Part shown: in pieces, positions 1 to 8,031 of the stretch | How the letters are laid out: each line of letters opens with the position of its first letter | Numbering within the stretch: position 1 is the stretch's first letter | Source of the DNA: Gammaproteobacteria bacterium | Lineage (GTDB): Bacteria; Pseudomonadota; Gammaproteobacteria; SZUA-229 | Length of the DNA stretch: 21,164 nucleotides | Assembly (NCBI GenBank): GCA_026197015.1 | Contig: JAPHRB010000032.1 | Location: 1 to 21,164, forward strand | Direction of reading: 5' to 3' | Notes under the pieces: model-generated | What the model was told of the DNA's origin: nothing | What the model saw: only the letters and a program-made list of their open reading frames with translations | Database searches by the model: none | Made by a program: the position numbers and the translations under genes

Positions 1-14
1 AGCATGGGAACGAG
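1..14. repeat. Clipped copy of REP-like palindrome (family 1)
   Basis: The first 14 bases, AGCATGGGAACGAG, equal the outer half of the 32-bp palindromic repeat seen at 18109-18140 (there on the opposite strand). The other half would lie before the window. It is called on sequence identity to that copy. The type resembles extragenic palindromes (REP) of many gammaproteobacteria, but so short a match is only suggestive. Confidence 0.55.
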
Positions 15-116
15 ATATTCTTAGTGTCGGTGTTCAGTCAAACAACCTGAAAAGTCAAAAACAGAAGAATCGTAAATTAGACTTTTTATATTTCTCGTAG
101 ATATTTTCTAAGGCAT

Positions 117-149
117 AAAAAAGCCCCAATCTATACAGATAGGGGCTTT
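117..149 (-). terminator. Rho-independent terminator of htpG
   Basis: AAAGCCCC and GGGGCTTT form an 8-bp stem. Inside it ATCT/AGAT adds four more pairs after an A-A mismatch, leaving a 4-nt loop. Read on the minus strand, the stem is followed by a run of six T, the normal layout for an intrinsic terminator. It lies about 140 bases past the htpG stop, so htpG mRNA would carry a long 3' UTR. Confidence 0.85.
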
Positions 150-228
150 AGCCTTCTAAGGGTTTAACATCAACAGATTAAGTTAATGTCTTGCCCTTTC
201 AGTGAGCATTTTATACTTTTGAAACATA

Positions 229-267
229 ATCTCAGATCTAAAAACGTAAATTTAACACTGAGATCTG
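229..267 (-). other. Inverted repeats in the htpG 3' UTR
   Basis: Two overlapping 7-bp pairings are possible: ATCTCAG (229-235) with CTGAGAT (258-264), and CAGATCT (233-239) with AGATCTG (261-267). They exclude each other, because both use the same AGATCT core. There is no T-run, so this is not an obvious terminator. It may be a stabilising or processing structure; function unknown. Confidence 0.35.
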
Positions 268-287
268 TTTCTTAATAAATGAGTGCT

Positions 288-2198
288 CTATTTATTTAAC
301 ATCTCATTAACACGTTTCACATAAGCTGCCGGATCTTCTAGCTGCCCACCTTCCGCTAACATTGCCTGATCAAACAAAATATGCGACCAGTTTTCAAATG
401 CCTCCTGATCACCCATATCTTTTAACTGCTTAATCAGTTCATGCTCAGGGTTTATTTCCAGAATAGGCTGGCTCGCAGGTACGTCCTGACCTGCAGCACG
501 CATAATTTGCTGCATCTGCATTCCCATATCATTTGAGTCAAGCACCAGGCAAGAAGGTGAGTCAGTCAAACGATGCGTTATACGAACTTCTTTGGTTTTA
601 TCAGCGAGCTTTTCTTTCATAAGCTCCACCACACCTTTCATATCGCCTTCGGCTTTTTCCTGAGCTTTCTTCTCTTCTTCATCTTCAAAGTTACCCAGAT
701 CCAGATCACCTTTGGCAATATTTTGCAACGGCTTGCCTTCAAAGTCAGTCAAATGCTGCACTAACCACTCATCTATGCGATCTGATAACAACAATACTTC
801 CAGACCTTTGCCTTTAAATACTTCTAAATGAGGGCTGTTTTTTGCAGATGTATGGCTATCAGATGTAATGTAATAAATCTGATCCTGGCCTTCTTTCATG
901 CGCCCAATATAGTCTTCTAGAGAAACTGTCTGCTCTGCACTACCTGTTTCAGTTGTTGCGAAGCGGAATAATTTAGCCACTCTCTCTTTATTTGCAAAGT
1001 CCTCAATAGGCCCTTCTTTCATTACATTACCAAATGCTTTCCAGAAGTTTGCATATTGCTCTGTATCATTTTTGGCCATTTTCTCAAGTAAACCTAACAC
1101 CTTTTTAACAGATGCAGACTTGATTTTATCTATCACTTTATTGTGCTGTAATATTTCACGAGAGACATTTAATGGCAGGTCATCTGAATCAATAACGCCG
1201 CGAACAAAACGTAAATACTGAGGCATCAGGTGATCCGTATCATCCATAATAAATACACGTTTTACGTATAATTTAATACCCTGTTTACGGTCACGCTCAT
1301 ACAAATCAAACGGCGCTTTTTTAGGAATAAATAAAAGAGAAGTATATGACTGACTACCTTCAACCTTGTTATGAGTCCATTTCAGTGGCTCTTCAAAGTC
1401 ATGAGCTACATGTTTGTAAAACTCACTGTATTCCTCATCTTTAATTTCACTTTTTGGACGAGTCCATAAGGCAGACGCTTTATTTACTACTTCATTTTCT
1501 GGTACAACAACTTCGTCTTTAGTTTCTTCACCTTCTGCAACCGGCTCTGGCTCTTTAGGCATAGTAATAGGTATAGAAATATGATCAGAATAAGTATGGA
1601 TAATTGTCTTTAATCGCCAGCTATCAAGAAACTCTTCTTCAGCCTCACGAATATGCAAAGTGATTTCTGTACCACGGGATTCTTTCTCAATGGTTTCCAG
1701 CGTAAAGTTACCTTCGCCTTCAGACTCCCATAATACCGCCTGATTTGCAGCCTGATCAGCACGACGAGTTTTTACCGTGACTTTATCCGCAACGATAAAA
1801 GTTGAGTAAAAACCAACACCAAACTGGCCAATCATATGAGAATCTTTAAGCTGATCGCCGGTTAGTGAATCAATATATTTCTTTGTGCCTGAATTTGCGA
1901 TTGTTCCAATATTATCAACCACCTCTTCACGAGACATTCCAATACCGTTATCCGTAATGGTTAATGTTTTGGCATCTTTATCAAACTCAATATGGATTTT
2001 CAGTTCAGAATCACCCGCATATAAGTCATCATTACCTAATGCTTCAAAACGTAACTTATCACAGGCATCTGATGCATTAGATATAAGCTCACGCAGGAAA
2101 ATTTCTTTACTTGAATAAAGTGAGTGAATCATCAGTTTAAGCAACTGTTTCACTTCTGCCTGGAATTCTAGGGTTTCTTTATAGGCTTCGACGCTCAT
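288..2198 (-). CDS. htpG: Chaperone protein HtpG (Hsp90)
   Basis: This 636-residue protein is the full-length bacterial Hsp90, a cytosolic ATP-dependent dimeric chaperone that remodels client proteins together with DnaK. The N-terminal GHKL ATPase domain is clear: LISNASDACDKLRFE supplies the Asn/Asp that bind ATP-Mg, DNGIGMSREE is the next nucleotide-binding loop, and GQFGVGFYSTFIVADKV is the glycine-rich lid. The middle domain has the conserved GVIDSDDLPLNVSREILQ stretch with the catalytic Arg. The C-terminal dimerisation domain ends in the usual weakly conserved tail, without the eukaryotic MEEVD. The start fits the family (MSVEAYKETLEFQAEVKQLL) and has a GGAG ribosome site upstream. Transcription very likely comes from the sigma-32 promoter at 2247-2275, and a terminator follows at 117-149. 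It appears monocistronic. Confidence 0.98.
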   Translation of the reverse strand: MSVEAYKETLEFQAEVKQLLKLMIHSLYSSKEIFLRELISNASDACDKLRFEALGNDDLYAGDSELKIHIEFDKDAKTLTITDNGIGMSREEVVDNIGTIANSGTKKYIDSLTGDQLKDSHMIGQFGVGFYSTFIVADKVTVKTRRADQAANQAVLWESEGEGNFTLETIEKESRGTEITLHIREAEEEFLDSWRLKTIIHTYSDHISIPITMPKEPEPVAEGEETKDEVVVPENEVVNKASALWTRPKSEIKDEEYSEFYKHVAHDFEEPLKWTHNKVEGSQSYTSLLFIPKKAPFDLYERDRKQGIKLYVKRVFIMDDTDHLMPQYLRFVRGVIDSDDLPLNVSREILQHNKVIDKIKSASVKKVLGLLEKMAKNDTEQYANFWKAFGNVMKEGPIEDFANKERVAKLFRFATTETGSAEQTVSLEDYIGRMKEGQDQIYYITSDSHTSAKNSPHLEVFKGKGLEVLLLSDRIDEWLVQHLTDFEGKPLQNIAKGDLDLGNFEDEEEKKAQEKAEGDMKGVVELMKEKLADKTKEVRITHRLTDSPSCLVLDSNDMGMQMQQIMRAAGQDVPASQPILEINPEHELIKQLKDMGDQEAFENWSHILFDQAMLAEGGQLEDPAAYVKRVNEMLNK

Positions 2199-2246
2199 TG
2201 GGGTCTCCGGAAATCATTGAATATAAAATTTAAAATCTGTATCCAC

Positions 2247-2275
2247 AGATGGGGGAATTAAGGTAAATTTCAACC
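2247..2275 (-). promoter_or_regulatory. Sigma-32 (heat-shock) promoter of htpG
   Basis: On the minus strand the sequence reads GGTTGAAA (2275-2268), 13 bases, then CCCCATCT (2254-2247). The known E. coli RpoH consensus is roughly CTTGAAA, 13-15 bases, CCCCATNT, so the -10 is a full match and the -35 nearly so. The start point would fall near 2240, giving a 5' UTR of about 40 bases. htpG is a classical RpoH target, so context agrees. Confidence 0.88.
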
Positions 2276-2331
2276 CCTGAATATAAATGAAAATGCAATT
2301 TTCTGAGATTTTTACACATACAAAGCACTGC

Positions 2332-2344
2332 TGTGAGTCTCACA
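2332..2344 (-). other. Short hairpin after the TPR gene stop
   Basis: TGTGA, a 3-nt loop and TCACA form a small stem directly after the stop codon of the upstream gene. No T-run follows on the minus strand, so it is a poor terminator at best. Some read-through into htpG is possible. Confidence 0.25.
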
Positions 2345-2345
2345 C

Positions 2346-4184
2346 CTAGATTGTTTGATTTTTCAGCTGTAGCGCCTGTAAACGCTGGCGGATAACCGCT
2401 TTACGAGCGGAATTATCAGTTATTTTCAATAAATGCAGATATCTCTGTCTTGCATCTTCATATAATTTGGCTTCGACCAGGCTCTCTGCCGCCCTGAATG
2501 TGGCGGTGTGATACCAGGGGTCATACACCTTTTCAGGAGATTTTGCCGATTTCAAAAATAAAAAGGCGGCTTTTTCAAACTCTTTCAAACCGTGATAGGA
2601 CTCTGCTTTCCAGAACATCAACTCCCTGTTCAGGCGCACATCACTCACCAGCTTTTGTAACTGGTTAAATAAATTCAGAGATAACTGATATTGCTCAACC
2701 GCCTGTAAATCAAAAACCACCTGTAAATATTTATCTGCCTGTAATGATTCAATCTCTTCATTTTTCAACATATTCTCTAAAACCGCCGCACCTTCTGTAA
2801 ACGAACCACTTAAAATCAAGACTCTCGCGCGACGCAGATTCCAGTCAAACTGTGGTTGATCTTCAGGCGGTTGTTTTAAATCAGCCATCAATCTAGCAGC
2901 GGCTTTTACATTTGATTTTGATAAATTAAAATCGATCAATCGATAACGAACTTCGGGTACTACATCTGAAATTTTAGAAATATATTTAGAATCGGTGAAT
3001 AACAGATTAACCAGCTCTAATGGTTGCTGGTTAATATCCATCAATTTCACTAGCTGTTTCATGGCCAGTTCACGATGTTGCATTTGATTTGCTTTCAGGG
3101 ATAATACAGCAAATAAAGATTTAGCCGTTAAAGGATCTGTTTGAAATAAATTACTTGCCAGTGCATACCAGCTAGCATCATCACCTTTTAACAGACCTTT
3201 TCTATTTGCGACCAGATAACCTTTTTGCAAATAGAGCCCCCACAGGGTATCTGCATCAATACTTATACCACCAATCTGAATTAATGAATCTGATAACTTC
3301 TGAGCCTCTTCTGAGAGTAATATTTCCAGCAACAGGATTGACTGTTCTACATCGTCTGCTGCCATGGCAGCAACTAATGCAACATATTGAAATACATTTT
3401 TACGCCTGTCGTTTTCTTCAATACTGGCTAAAACGAGCTGCGCACTATCTAACGCATTAAGTGGTGAAATCATTCTGGCATTTATTTTTGCTAACAATAC
3501 CAATGCCTCTGCCTGCGGTGTTTTTATTTTTTTTAATAAAACAATAGCCTCTTCATATTGTTTTAACTGAATCAATAACTCAGCCTGCAACTGTAACCAG
3601 CCTACTCCGTCTTCATTTTGCAGCTCACCATAATCTTGCTGGTAACGCCTCATTGCTATTTGCGCATCTTTTATTTGCGTCTGATTTAAATATATCTGAA
3701 TAATAATTCGTCGCCACGCTGCATATGTATTTGCACGCACCAGGCTACTGGCATTCCATAATAACAAACGCGTTCTTGCCAGTGCCTCAGAATATTGCTT
3801 TAACTCTATTAATGCCTGTAATTGTATAGTTAAAAACCAGTTTCTATCTGCTGTGGCAATTTTAAAATTCTTCAGGTTCTCTAGTTGTGCATCAATTCGT
3901 TTATCGATGGCACTCCATTGACGCATATATTTTAAAAGTGATATATGTTTTTGTTCCCAATACAACCACTCTAGCGGTGCTTCTTTATCGAACTGAGGCT
4001 GTTCTCTTTTTATATAACTTAAAGCCAGGCCAGGCACATGTAAGTTAACAAGCTCATCAATGTTATTAAAATGGGCAGTTCTTAGTACCTGATTTTTTTC
4101 TTCTAACTTATTTTTATTTTCATCCGCATATAAGGGCTGATTAAATAAACTAAACATGAAAAATGTAGTAATTAAATATCTCAT
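2346..4184 (-). CDS. Exported TPR-like repeat protein, function unknown
   Basis: I do not recognise a named family. From the ATG at 4184 the protein is 612 residues and starts with a signal peptide, MRYLITTFFMFSLFNQPLYA, with likely cleavage before DENKN. The rest is almost entirely alpha-helical, with repeated A/L/Y patterns such as LIELKQYSEALARTRLLLW, IQLKQYEEAIVLLKKI and SYHGLKEFEKAAFLFLKSA. These are typical tetratricopeptide (TPR) helical hairpins, so a periplasmic or envelope-associated scaffold is likely. There are no catalytic motifs and no second membrane segment. An upstream TTG at 4202 is an alternative start: AGGA sits 4 bases before it and it would add MVIAFN, whereas the ATG has no clear ribosome site. 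It lies between the rplS terminator and htpG, with its own untranslated leader containing a strong hairpin. Confidence 0.8.
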   Translation of the reverse strand: MRYLITTFFMFSLFNQPLYADENKNKLEEKNQVLRTAHFNNIDELVNLHVPGLALSYIKREQPQFDKEAPLEWLYWEQKHISLLKYMRQWSAIDKRIDAQLENLKNFKIATADRNWFLTIQLQALIELKQYSEALARTRLLLWNASSLVRANTYAAWRRIIIQIYLNQTQIKDAQIAMRRYQQDYGELQNEDGVGWLQLQAELLIQLKQYEEAIVLLKKIKTPQAEALVLLAKINARMISPLNALDSAQLVLASIEENDRRKNVFQYVALVAAMAADDVEQSILLLEILLSEEAQKLSDSLIQIGGISIDADTLWGLYLQKGYLVANRKGLLKGDDASWYALASNLFQTDPLTAKSLFAVLSLKANQMQHRELAMKQLVKLMDINQQPLELVNLLFTDSKYISKISDVVPEVRYRLIDFNLSKSNVKAAARLMADLKQPPEDQPQFDWNLRRARVLILSGSFTEGAAVLENMLKNEEIESLQADKYLQVVFDLQAVEQYQLSLNLFNQLQKLVSDVRLNRELMFWKAESYHGLKEFEKAAFLFLKSAKSPEKVYDPWYHTATFRAAESLVEAKLYEDARQRYLHLLKITDNSARKAVIRQRLQALQLKNQTI

Positions 4185-4280
4185 ATTGAAAGCTATTACC
4201 AAAGTATCCTGCTACGTTCTCGGGTCTATTATTTTTAAATTATCTAAAAGCCATTGCTGACCCTGTACGCTTTAAGGCGC

Positions 4281-4307
4281 AGCAGATATATTTATCATAT
4301 ATCTGCT
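4281..4307 (-). other. Perfect 11-bp hairpin upstream of the TPR gene
   Basis: AGCAGATATAT (4281-4291) and ATATATCTGCT (4297-4307) are perfect inverted repeats with a 5-nt loop. There is no T-run on either side, and a separate strong terminator sits at 4343-4372, so this one is not needed for termination. It could be an operator or a structured leader element of the TPR gene, about 100 bases upstream of its start. Confidence 0.5.
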
Positions 4308-4342
4308 AATCAGTATATGTAGCCGCTTAAGAAGTTACCATA

Positions 4343-4372
4343 AAAAAAGGGGTGCCTAAGCACCCCTTTTTT
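4343..4372 (-). terminator. Strong terminator of the rpsP-rplS operon
   Basis: AAAAAAGGGGTGC, a CTAA loop and GCACCCCTTTTTT form a 13-bp perfect stem. The A-run and T-run on its two sides make it functional in either direction. It lies about 30 bases after the rplS stop codon. Confidence 0.93.
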
Positions 4373-4400
4373 ACTGTTTGCTAATAAAAGCAAAAGTATT

Positions 4401-4745
4401 TTATAACTTTTCTTTAATACGAGCAGCCTTACCAGTAAGACCACGTAGGTAGTAAAGTTTAGCACGACGGACTTTACCCTGACGTTTAACTTCAATAGCA
4501 CTGATCATAGGGCTGTGAGTCTGGAAAACACGCTCAACACCTTCACCATTCGAAATTTTACGAACTGTAAATGCCGAGTTTAAACCACGATTACGTTTTG
4601 CAATTACAACACCTTCAAATGCCTGTAAACGCTCACGGTCGCCTTCTTTAACTTTAACCTGTACTACAACGGTATCACCAGACGAAAACGTTGGGATATC
4701 TTTGTTCAACTGTTCCGCTTCAAGTTGCGCGATGATGTTACTCAT
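4401..4745 (-). CDS. rplS: 50S ribosomal protein L19
   Basis: At 114 residues this is the usual length of L19, a large-subunit protein at the 30S/50S interface. The sequence is diagnostic: DIPTFSSGDTVVVQVKVKEG, then RLQAFEGVVIAKRNRGLNS, then the basic C-terminal KVRRAKLYYLRGLTGKAARI. It is the last gene of the rpsP-rimM-trmD-rplS operon, 33 bases after trmD, and is followed by the strong terminator at 4343-4372. Confidence 0.98.
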   Translation of the reverse strand: MSNIIAQLEAEQLNKDIPTFSSGDTVVVQVKVKEGDRERLQAFEGVVIAKRNRGLNSAFTVRKISNGEGVERVFQTHSPMISAIEVKRQGKVRRAKLYYLRGLTGKAARIKEKL

Positions 4746-4778
4746 GGTCTTACTCCACCAATATATATTAAATTCTTT

Positions 4779-5531
4779 TTAAGAATTGTTATTTTCCTGT
4801 TTAAAGGCCTCTAACAACTGCTTTTGTTCATCTGTCAGGTTTAAGGCTTCAATTAAATCTGGCCGCCTTAACCAGCTTCGTCCCAAACTCTGCTGCAATC
4901 GCCACCGATCAATATCACGGTGATTTCCACTGAGCAGCACCTGAGGCACTATTCGGCCATCAATCTCTTCTGGCCGTGTGTAATGCGGGCAATCTAGTAA
5001 ACCCTGCATAAACGAATCTTCTTTAGCTGAATTTTCATCCCCTAATACACCGGGAATCATTCTCGCTATTGCGTCTATCAGAACTAATGCGGGTAACTCA
5101 CCACCGCTTAGTACGTAATCCCCTATTGACCATTCTTCATCAACATGGGTTTCGATAATACGCTCATCAATACCTTCATAACGACCGGCAATTAATATCA
5201 GGCCGGGTTGCTCTGCAAGCTTCACAACATCCTGTTGAGTGATCTTTTTGCCTTGCGGGCTCATATAAATCACTCGGCTATTAAAGCCGTTATTGCTGGC
5301 TTCTAACTTCGCATCTTCGATTGCCAGCTTAAGTGGCTGCACTTTCATTAACATGCCGGGACCACCGCCATATGGGCGATCATCGACGGTGCGATGTTTA
5401 TCTTTTGTATAGTCTCTTGGGTTCCAGTTGTTTAACTGAATCTGGCCATTTGTAATCGCCCTGCCAAGAACACCTACATTCGCAACGCTTTCTACCATTT
5501 CTGGAAATAGTGTTACGACATCAAATCTCAT
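4779..5531 (-). CDS. trmD: tRNA (guanine-37-N1)-methyltransferase TrmD
   Basis: TrmD transfers a methyl group from S-adenosylmethionine to N1 of G37, next to the anticodon, preventing +1 frameshifting. The 250-residue length is normal. Visible SPOUT-family features are the N-terminal MRFDVVTLFPEM, DRPYGGGPGMLMK, the knot loop LILIAGRYEGIDERI, and WSIGDYVLSGGELPALVLIDAIARMIPGVLG, which builds the trefoil-knot cofactor site. The second half is the tRNA-binding domain, including PHYTRPEEIDGR and VLLSGNHRDIDRWR. It starts 18 bases after rimM, so translation may be coupled. Confidence 0.98.
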   Translation of the reverse strand: MRFDVVTLFPEMVESVANVGVLGRAITNGQIQLNNWNPRDYTKDKHRTVDDRPYGGGPGMLMKVQPLKLAIEDAKLEASNNGFNSRVIYMSPQGKKITQQDVVKLAEQPGLILIAGRYEGIDERIIETHVDEEWSIGDYVLSGGELPALVLIDAIARMIPGVLGDENSAKEDSFMQGLLDCPHYTRPEEIDGRIVPQVLLSGNHRDIDRWRLQQSLGRSWLRRPDLIEALNLTDEQKQLLEAFKQENNNS

Positions 5532-5549
5532 GTTTTCTAAATCTCTGGC

Positions 5550-6083
5550 TTAAAACTCCGGATCCCAGTCAACCGTTATCTGCTCTGTTGAAAGGTCTAC
5601 CTCTGTAATAGCATGCCCGACGGTAAAAGGGATTAACCTTTCTCTATCACCTCGAACAACCAGTACGTCATTGGCACCGGTTTCTAACAGGTGATGAACC
5701 TTACCTAACTCTACACCTTCAGTGGTGACTACATTCAGGCCGGTGAGCTGATGCCAGTAGTATTCACCCTGCTGTAGTTTATCCAGCTGTTTGGGATGAA
5801 TCGCTATTTCATCACCCTGATAAAGCAATGCTTCATCACGGTCGTCTAAACCGACTATTTTAGCTACGATCGTTTTACCCTGACGTTTTCCGTCAGCAAG
5901 TTCTACTTCGCGCCATTTACCCTGGTGTTTTATTTGCCAGGTGCCGTATTTGACTATTTTATCTCTCGGATCGGTAAAAGAATGCACCTTTACCCAACCC
6001 TTCACACCAAAAACGCCGGATATATTACCCAGCGAAATTAGTCGATTTCCATCAGACCCTTCGATTGTAGCCTGCTCAGCCAT
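5550..6083 (-). CDS. rimM: 16S rRNA processing protein RimM
   Basis: RimM is a 30S assembly factor that binds ribosomal protein S19 and helps mature the 3' head domain of 16S rRNA. The protein is 177 residues. The N-terminal half carries LGNISGVFGVKGWVKVHSFTDP, the RimM barrel signature. The C-terminal half is a PRC-barrel-like domain with YYWHQLTGLNVVTTEG and the family's closing motif ITVDWDPEF. It is 30 bases after rpsP and 18 before trmD. One local oddity is IPFTVGHAITEVDL, where relatives usually have an acidic/valine-rich segment; this looks like ordinary divergence. Confidence 0.97.
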   Translation of the reverse strand: MAEQATIEGSDGNRLISLGNISGVFGVKGWVKVHSFTDPRDKIVKYGTWQIKHQGKWREVELADGKRQGKTIVAKIVGLDDRDEALLYQGDEIAIHPKQLDKLQQGEYYWHQLTGLNVVTTEGVELGKVHHLLETGANDVLVVRGDRERLIPFTVGHAITEVDLSTEQITVDWDPEF

Positions 6084-6113
6084 TAGCTTGCCTGCAATAC
6101 AACCAGAAAAATC

Positions 6114-6368
6114 TTAAGCAGCCGTTGCTTTACGCGCTTGCTTAACCAGTGTTGCAACACGATCAGACGTGCCCGCACCCTGGCCAACCCAGTGATCAAT
6201 ACGATCAAGGCTGATTTCAAGGTTCTTTTCAGCACCTTTAGCCATAGGATTGAAGTAACCTACACGTTCGATGTAACGACCGTCACGAGGCATACGTGAA
6301 TCGGTTACAACTACATGATAAAAAGGCTTTTTCTTTGCGCCGCCGCGTGATAAACGAATCGTTACCAT
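6114..6368 (-). CDS. rpsP: 30S ribosomal protein S16
   Basis: At 84 residues this is full-length S16, an early-assembling small-subunit protein. The signature MVTIRLSRGGAKKKPFYHVV is followed by DSRMPRDGRYIERVGYFNP, then the helical DRIDHWVGQGAGTSDRV. It heads the rpsP-rimM-trmD-rplS operon. A good sigma-70 promoter lies about 80 bases upstream (6447-6475), so the operon is transcribed separately from ffh. Confidence 0.98.
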   Translation of the reverse strand: MVTIRLSRGGAKKKPFYHVVVTDSRMPRDGRYIERVGYFNPMAKGAEKNLEISLDRIDHWVGQGAGTSDRVATLVKQARKATAA

Positions 6369-6446
6369 TATTATCTATCTCAAAATTAGTTAATCTGTGT
6401 CCGCAATATGACCCAATACGTAAGCAAGGATCACGGGAGAGGCGGG

Positions 6447-6475
6447 ATTTTAGTGGTTTTTGATGATGTTAGCAA
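6447..6475 (-). promoter_or_regulatory. Sigma-70 promoter of the rpsP operon
   Basis: On the minus strand TTGCTA (6475-6470), a 17-base spacer and TAAAAT (6452-6447) match the -35/-10 consensus well with ideal spacing. A GC-rich CCCGCC stretch directly follows the -10, resembling the discriminator of stringently controlled ribosomal promoters; that last point is inference. Confidence 0.75.
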
Positions 6476-6506
6476 GCGCTAATTGAGGTTTTTATAACCT
6501 TGTTGT

Positions 6507-6612
6507 CCGCAAATGCACGCGAATAAACGCAAATAAAATCAAAAGCCTCAATTATGCAGTATGCCACAGGCATACATACAATACATTTGCGTTTATTTGC
6601 GTGCATTTGCGG
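6507..6612. repeat. 106-bp palindromic MITE-like element (family 3)
   Basis: The arms 6507-6534 (starting CCGCAAATGCACGC) and 6585-6612 are 28-bp inverted repeats with one mismatch. At the centre, GTATGCC-ACA-GGCATAC (6559-6575) is a second, perfect hairpin, so the element can fold into a long nested stem. It fills most of the ffh-rpsP gap. Folded in RNA it could limit read-through from ffh into rpsP. The arm sequence recurs at 17954-17971 and, inverted and diverged, at 18501-18512. It carries no coding sequence, so it would be non-autonomous if mobile. Confidence 0.8.
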
Positions 6613-6636
6613 GCTAAACTGCTCCTGTCTTTGTTA

Positions 6637-7995
6637 CTACATACCCATACCAGGCGGCATTTTGCCCTGCATCATACGCATCATTTTTTTCATGCCGCCG
6701 CCTTTCATCTTCTTCATCATCTTTTTCATCTGCATTTGCTGTTTCATCAGCTTATTAACTTCCTGCACCTGCACACCAGCGCCCGCTGCGATACGCTTTT
6801 TACGAGAGCCCTTGATAATATCTGGAAACGCCCTCTCTTTAGGGGTCATAGATTGAATAATAGCGATGAGGCGTTTGATATCTTTATCGTTAACCTTATC
6901 TTTTATTGCCCCCATTTTTCCGCCCATGCCGGGCATTTTATCCAGCAAGCCACCGAGCCCGCCCATATTCATCATTTGTTCCATTTGCGCTTTAAGATCA
7001 TTAAAATCAAAACCACCGCCAGATTTAAATTTACCGGCTAACTTTTCTGCTTCTTCTACATCAACGTTACGCTGTACTTCTTCAACCAGGCTGAGCACGT
7101 CTCCCATGCCCAGTATTCTCGAGGCTAATCGATCAGGATGAAATGGCTCTAATGCATCGACTTTTTCACCCGCACCTAAAAACTTAATTGGCTTACCGGT
7201 AATTTGACGTATAGATAAAGCGGCACCACCACGCGCATCACCATCGGTCTTCGTCAGAACAACACCGGTAAGTTCAAGCGCTTCATTAAATGCCTTAGCG
7301 GTATTGGCCGCATCCTGCCCAGTCATGCTATCGACAACAAATAATGTTTCAACCGGGTTAACCGCCTGATGTATTTGCTGAATTTCAGCCATCATTTCAT
7401 CATCGATATGAAGTCGACCGGCTGTATCTACTAACAATACATCCTGAAACTGCTTTTTAGCTGCATCTAACGCCTGAGTAGCAATATCCACCGGCTTCTG
7501 ATCTTTTTCACTTGGATAGAAAGTAGCTCCTACCTGATCTGCAAGTGTCTGTAACTGTTTAATCGCAGCCGGACGGTATACATCACAACTGACTACCATT
7601 ACTTTCTTTTTATGTCGTTCCTGTAAGAGTTTTGCCAGTTTTGCCACGGTTGTGGTTTTACCCGCCCCCTGTAAACCTGCCATTAGTACAACAGCAGGGG
7701 GTTGAGCGGCTAAATTAAGCTCTTCATTTGCCGCACCCATTGTTGCGACCAGCTCTTCATCAACAATTTTAATTAAAGCTTGTCCTGGAGACAGACTACT
7801 CATTACCTCCTGACCAACGGCGCGCTGTTTTACTCTATCAACAAAATCCCTTACGACAGGCAATGCTACATCAGCCTCAAGCAGGGCCATACGTACATCA
7901 CGCATGGTTTCTTTTATATTATTTTCGGTAATTCGACCCTGACCACGCAGGTTCTTAATGGTTTTGGAAAGGCGATCACTTAGACTATCAAACAT
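6637..7995 (-). CDS. ffh: Signal recognition particle GTPase Ffh
   Basis: Ffh binds 4.5S RNA and signal sequences of nascent inner-membrane proteins and delivers ribosomes to FtsY. The 452 residues show the complete architecture: an N domain (1-90) with ALLEADVALPVVRDF; a G domain with P-loop GLQGAGKTTT (107-116), VVSCDVYRPAAIKQL, the G3 motif DTAGRLHIDDEMM and the TKTDGDARGG specificity motif; and a methionine-rich M domain after about 300, ending in KQQMQMKKMMKKMKGGG and closing with PPGMGM. The M domain holds the RNA-binding SKKR-like segment, here GSRKKRIAAGAGVQVQEVNKL. It follows an MBL-fold gene by 36 bases on the same strand and probably shares its promoter. Confidence 0.98.
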   Translation of the reverse strand: MFDSLSDRLSKTIKNLRGQGRITENNIKETMRDVRMALLEADVALPVVRDFVDRVKQRAVGQEVMSSLSPGQALIKIVDEELVATMGAANEELNLAAQPPAVVLMAGLQGAGKTTTVAKLAKLLQERHKKKVMVVSCDVYRPAAIKQLQTLADQVGATFYPSEKDQKPVDIATQALDAAKKQFQDVLLVDTAGRLHIDDEMMAEIQQIHQAVNPVETLFVVDSMTGQDAANTAKAFNEALELTGVVLTKTDGDARGGAALSIRQITGKPIKFLGAGEKVDALEPFHPDRLASRILGMGDVLSLVEEVQRNVDVEEAEKLAGKFKSGGGFDFNDLKAQMEQMMNMGGLGGLLDKMPGMGGKMGAIKDKVNDKDIKRLIAIIQSMTPKERAFPDIIKGSRKKRIAAGAGVQVQEVNKLMKQQMQMKKMMKKMKGGGMKKMMRMMQGKMPPGMGM

Positions 7996-8031
7996 GATTT
8001 TTTACAAACTTGAAAATTAAATAAGGGGGGA

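Noticed and set aside
1..287. Gene or RNA gene in the first 287 bases
   Set aside because: No frame or tRNA-like fold is visible; only the clipped REP, the htpG terminator and 3' UTR hairpins.
6601..7041. 146-residue histidine-rich frame opposite ffh
   Set aside because: It is antisense to the methionine-rich M domain of Ffh; ATG/CAT codons read backwards give His. The conserved ffh frame explains the sequence.
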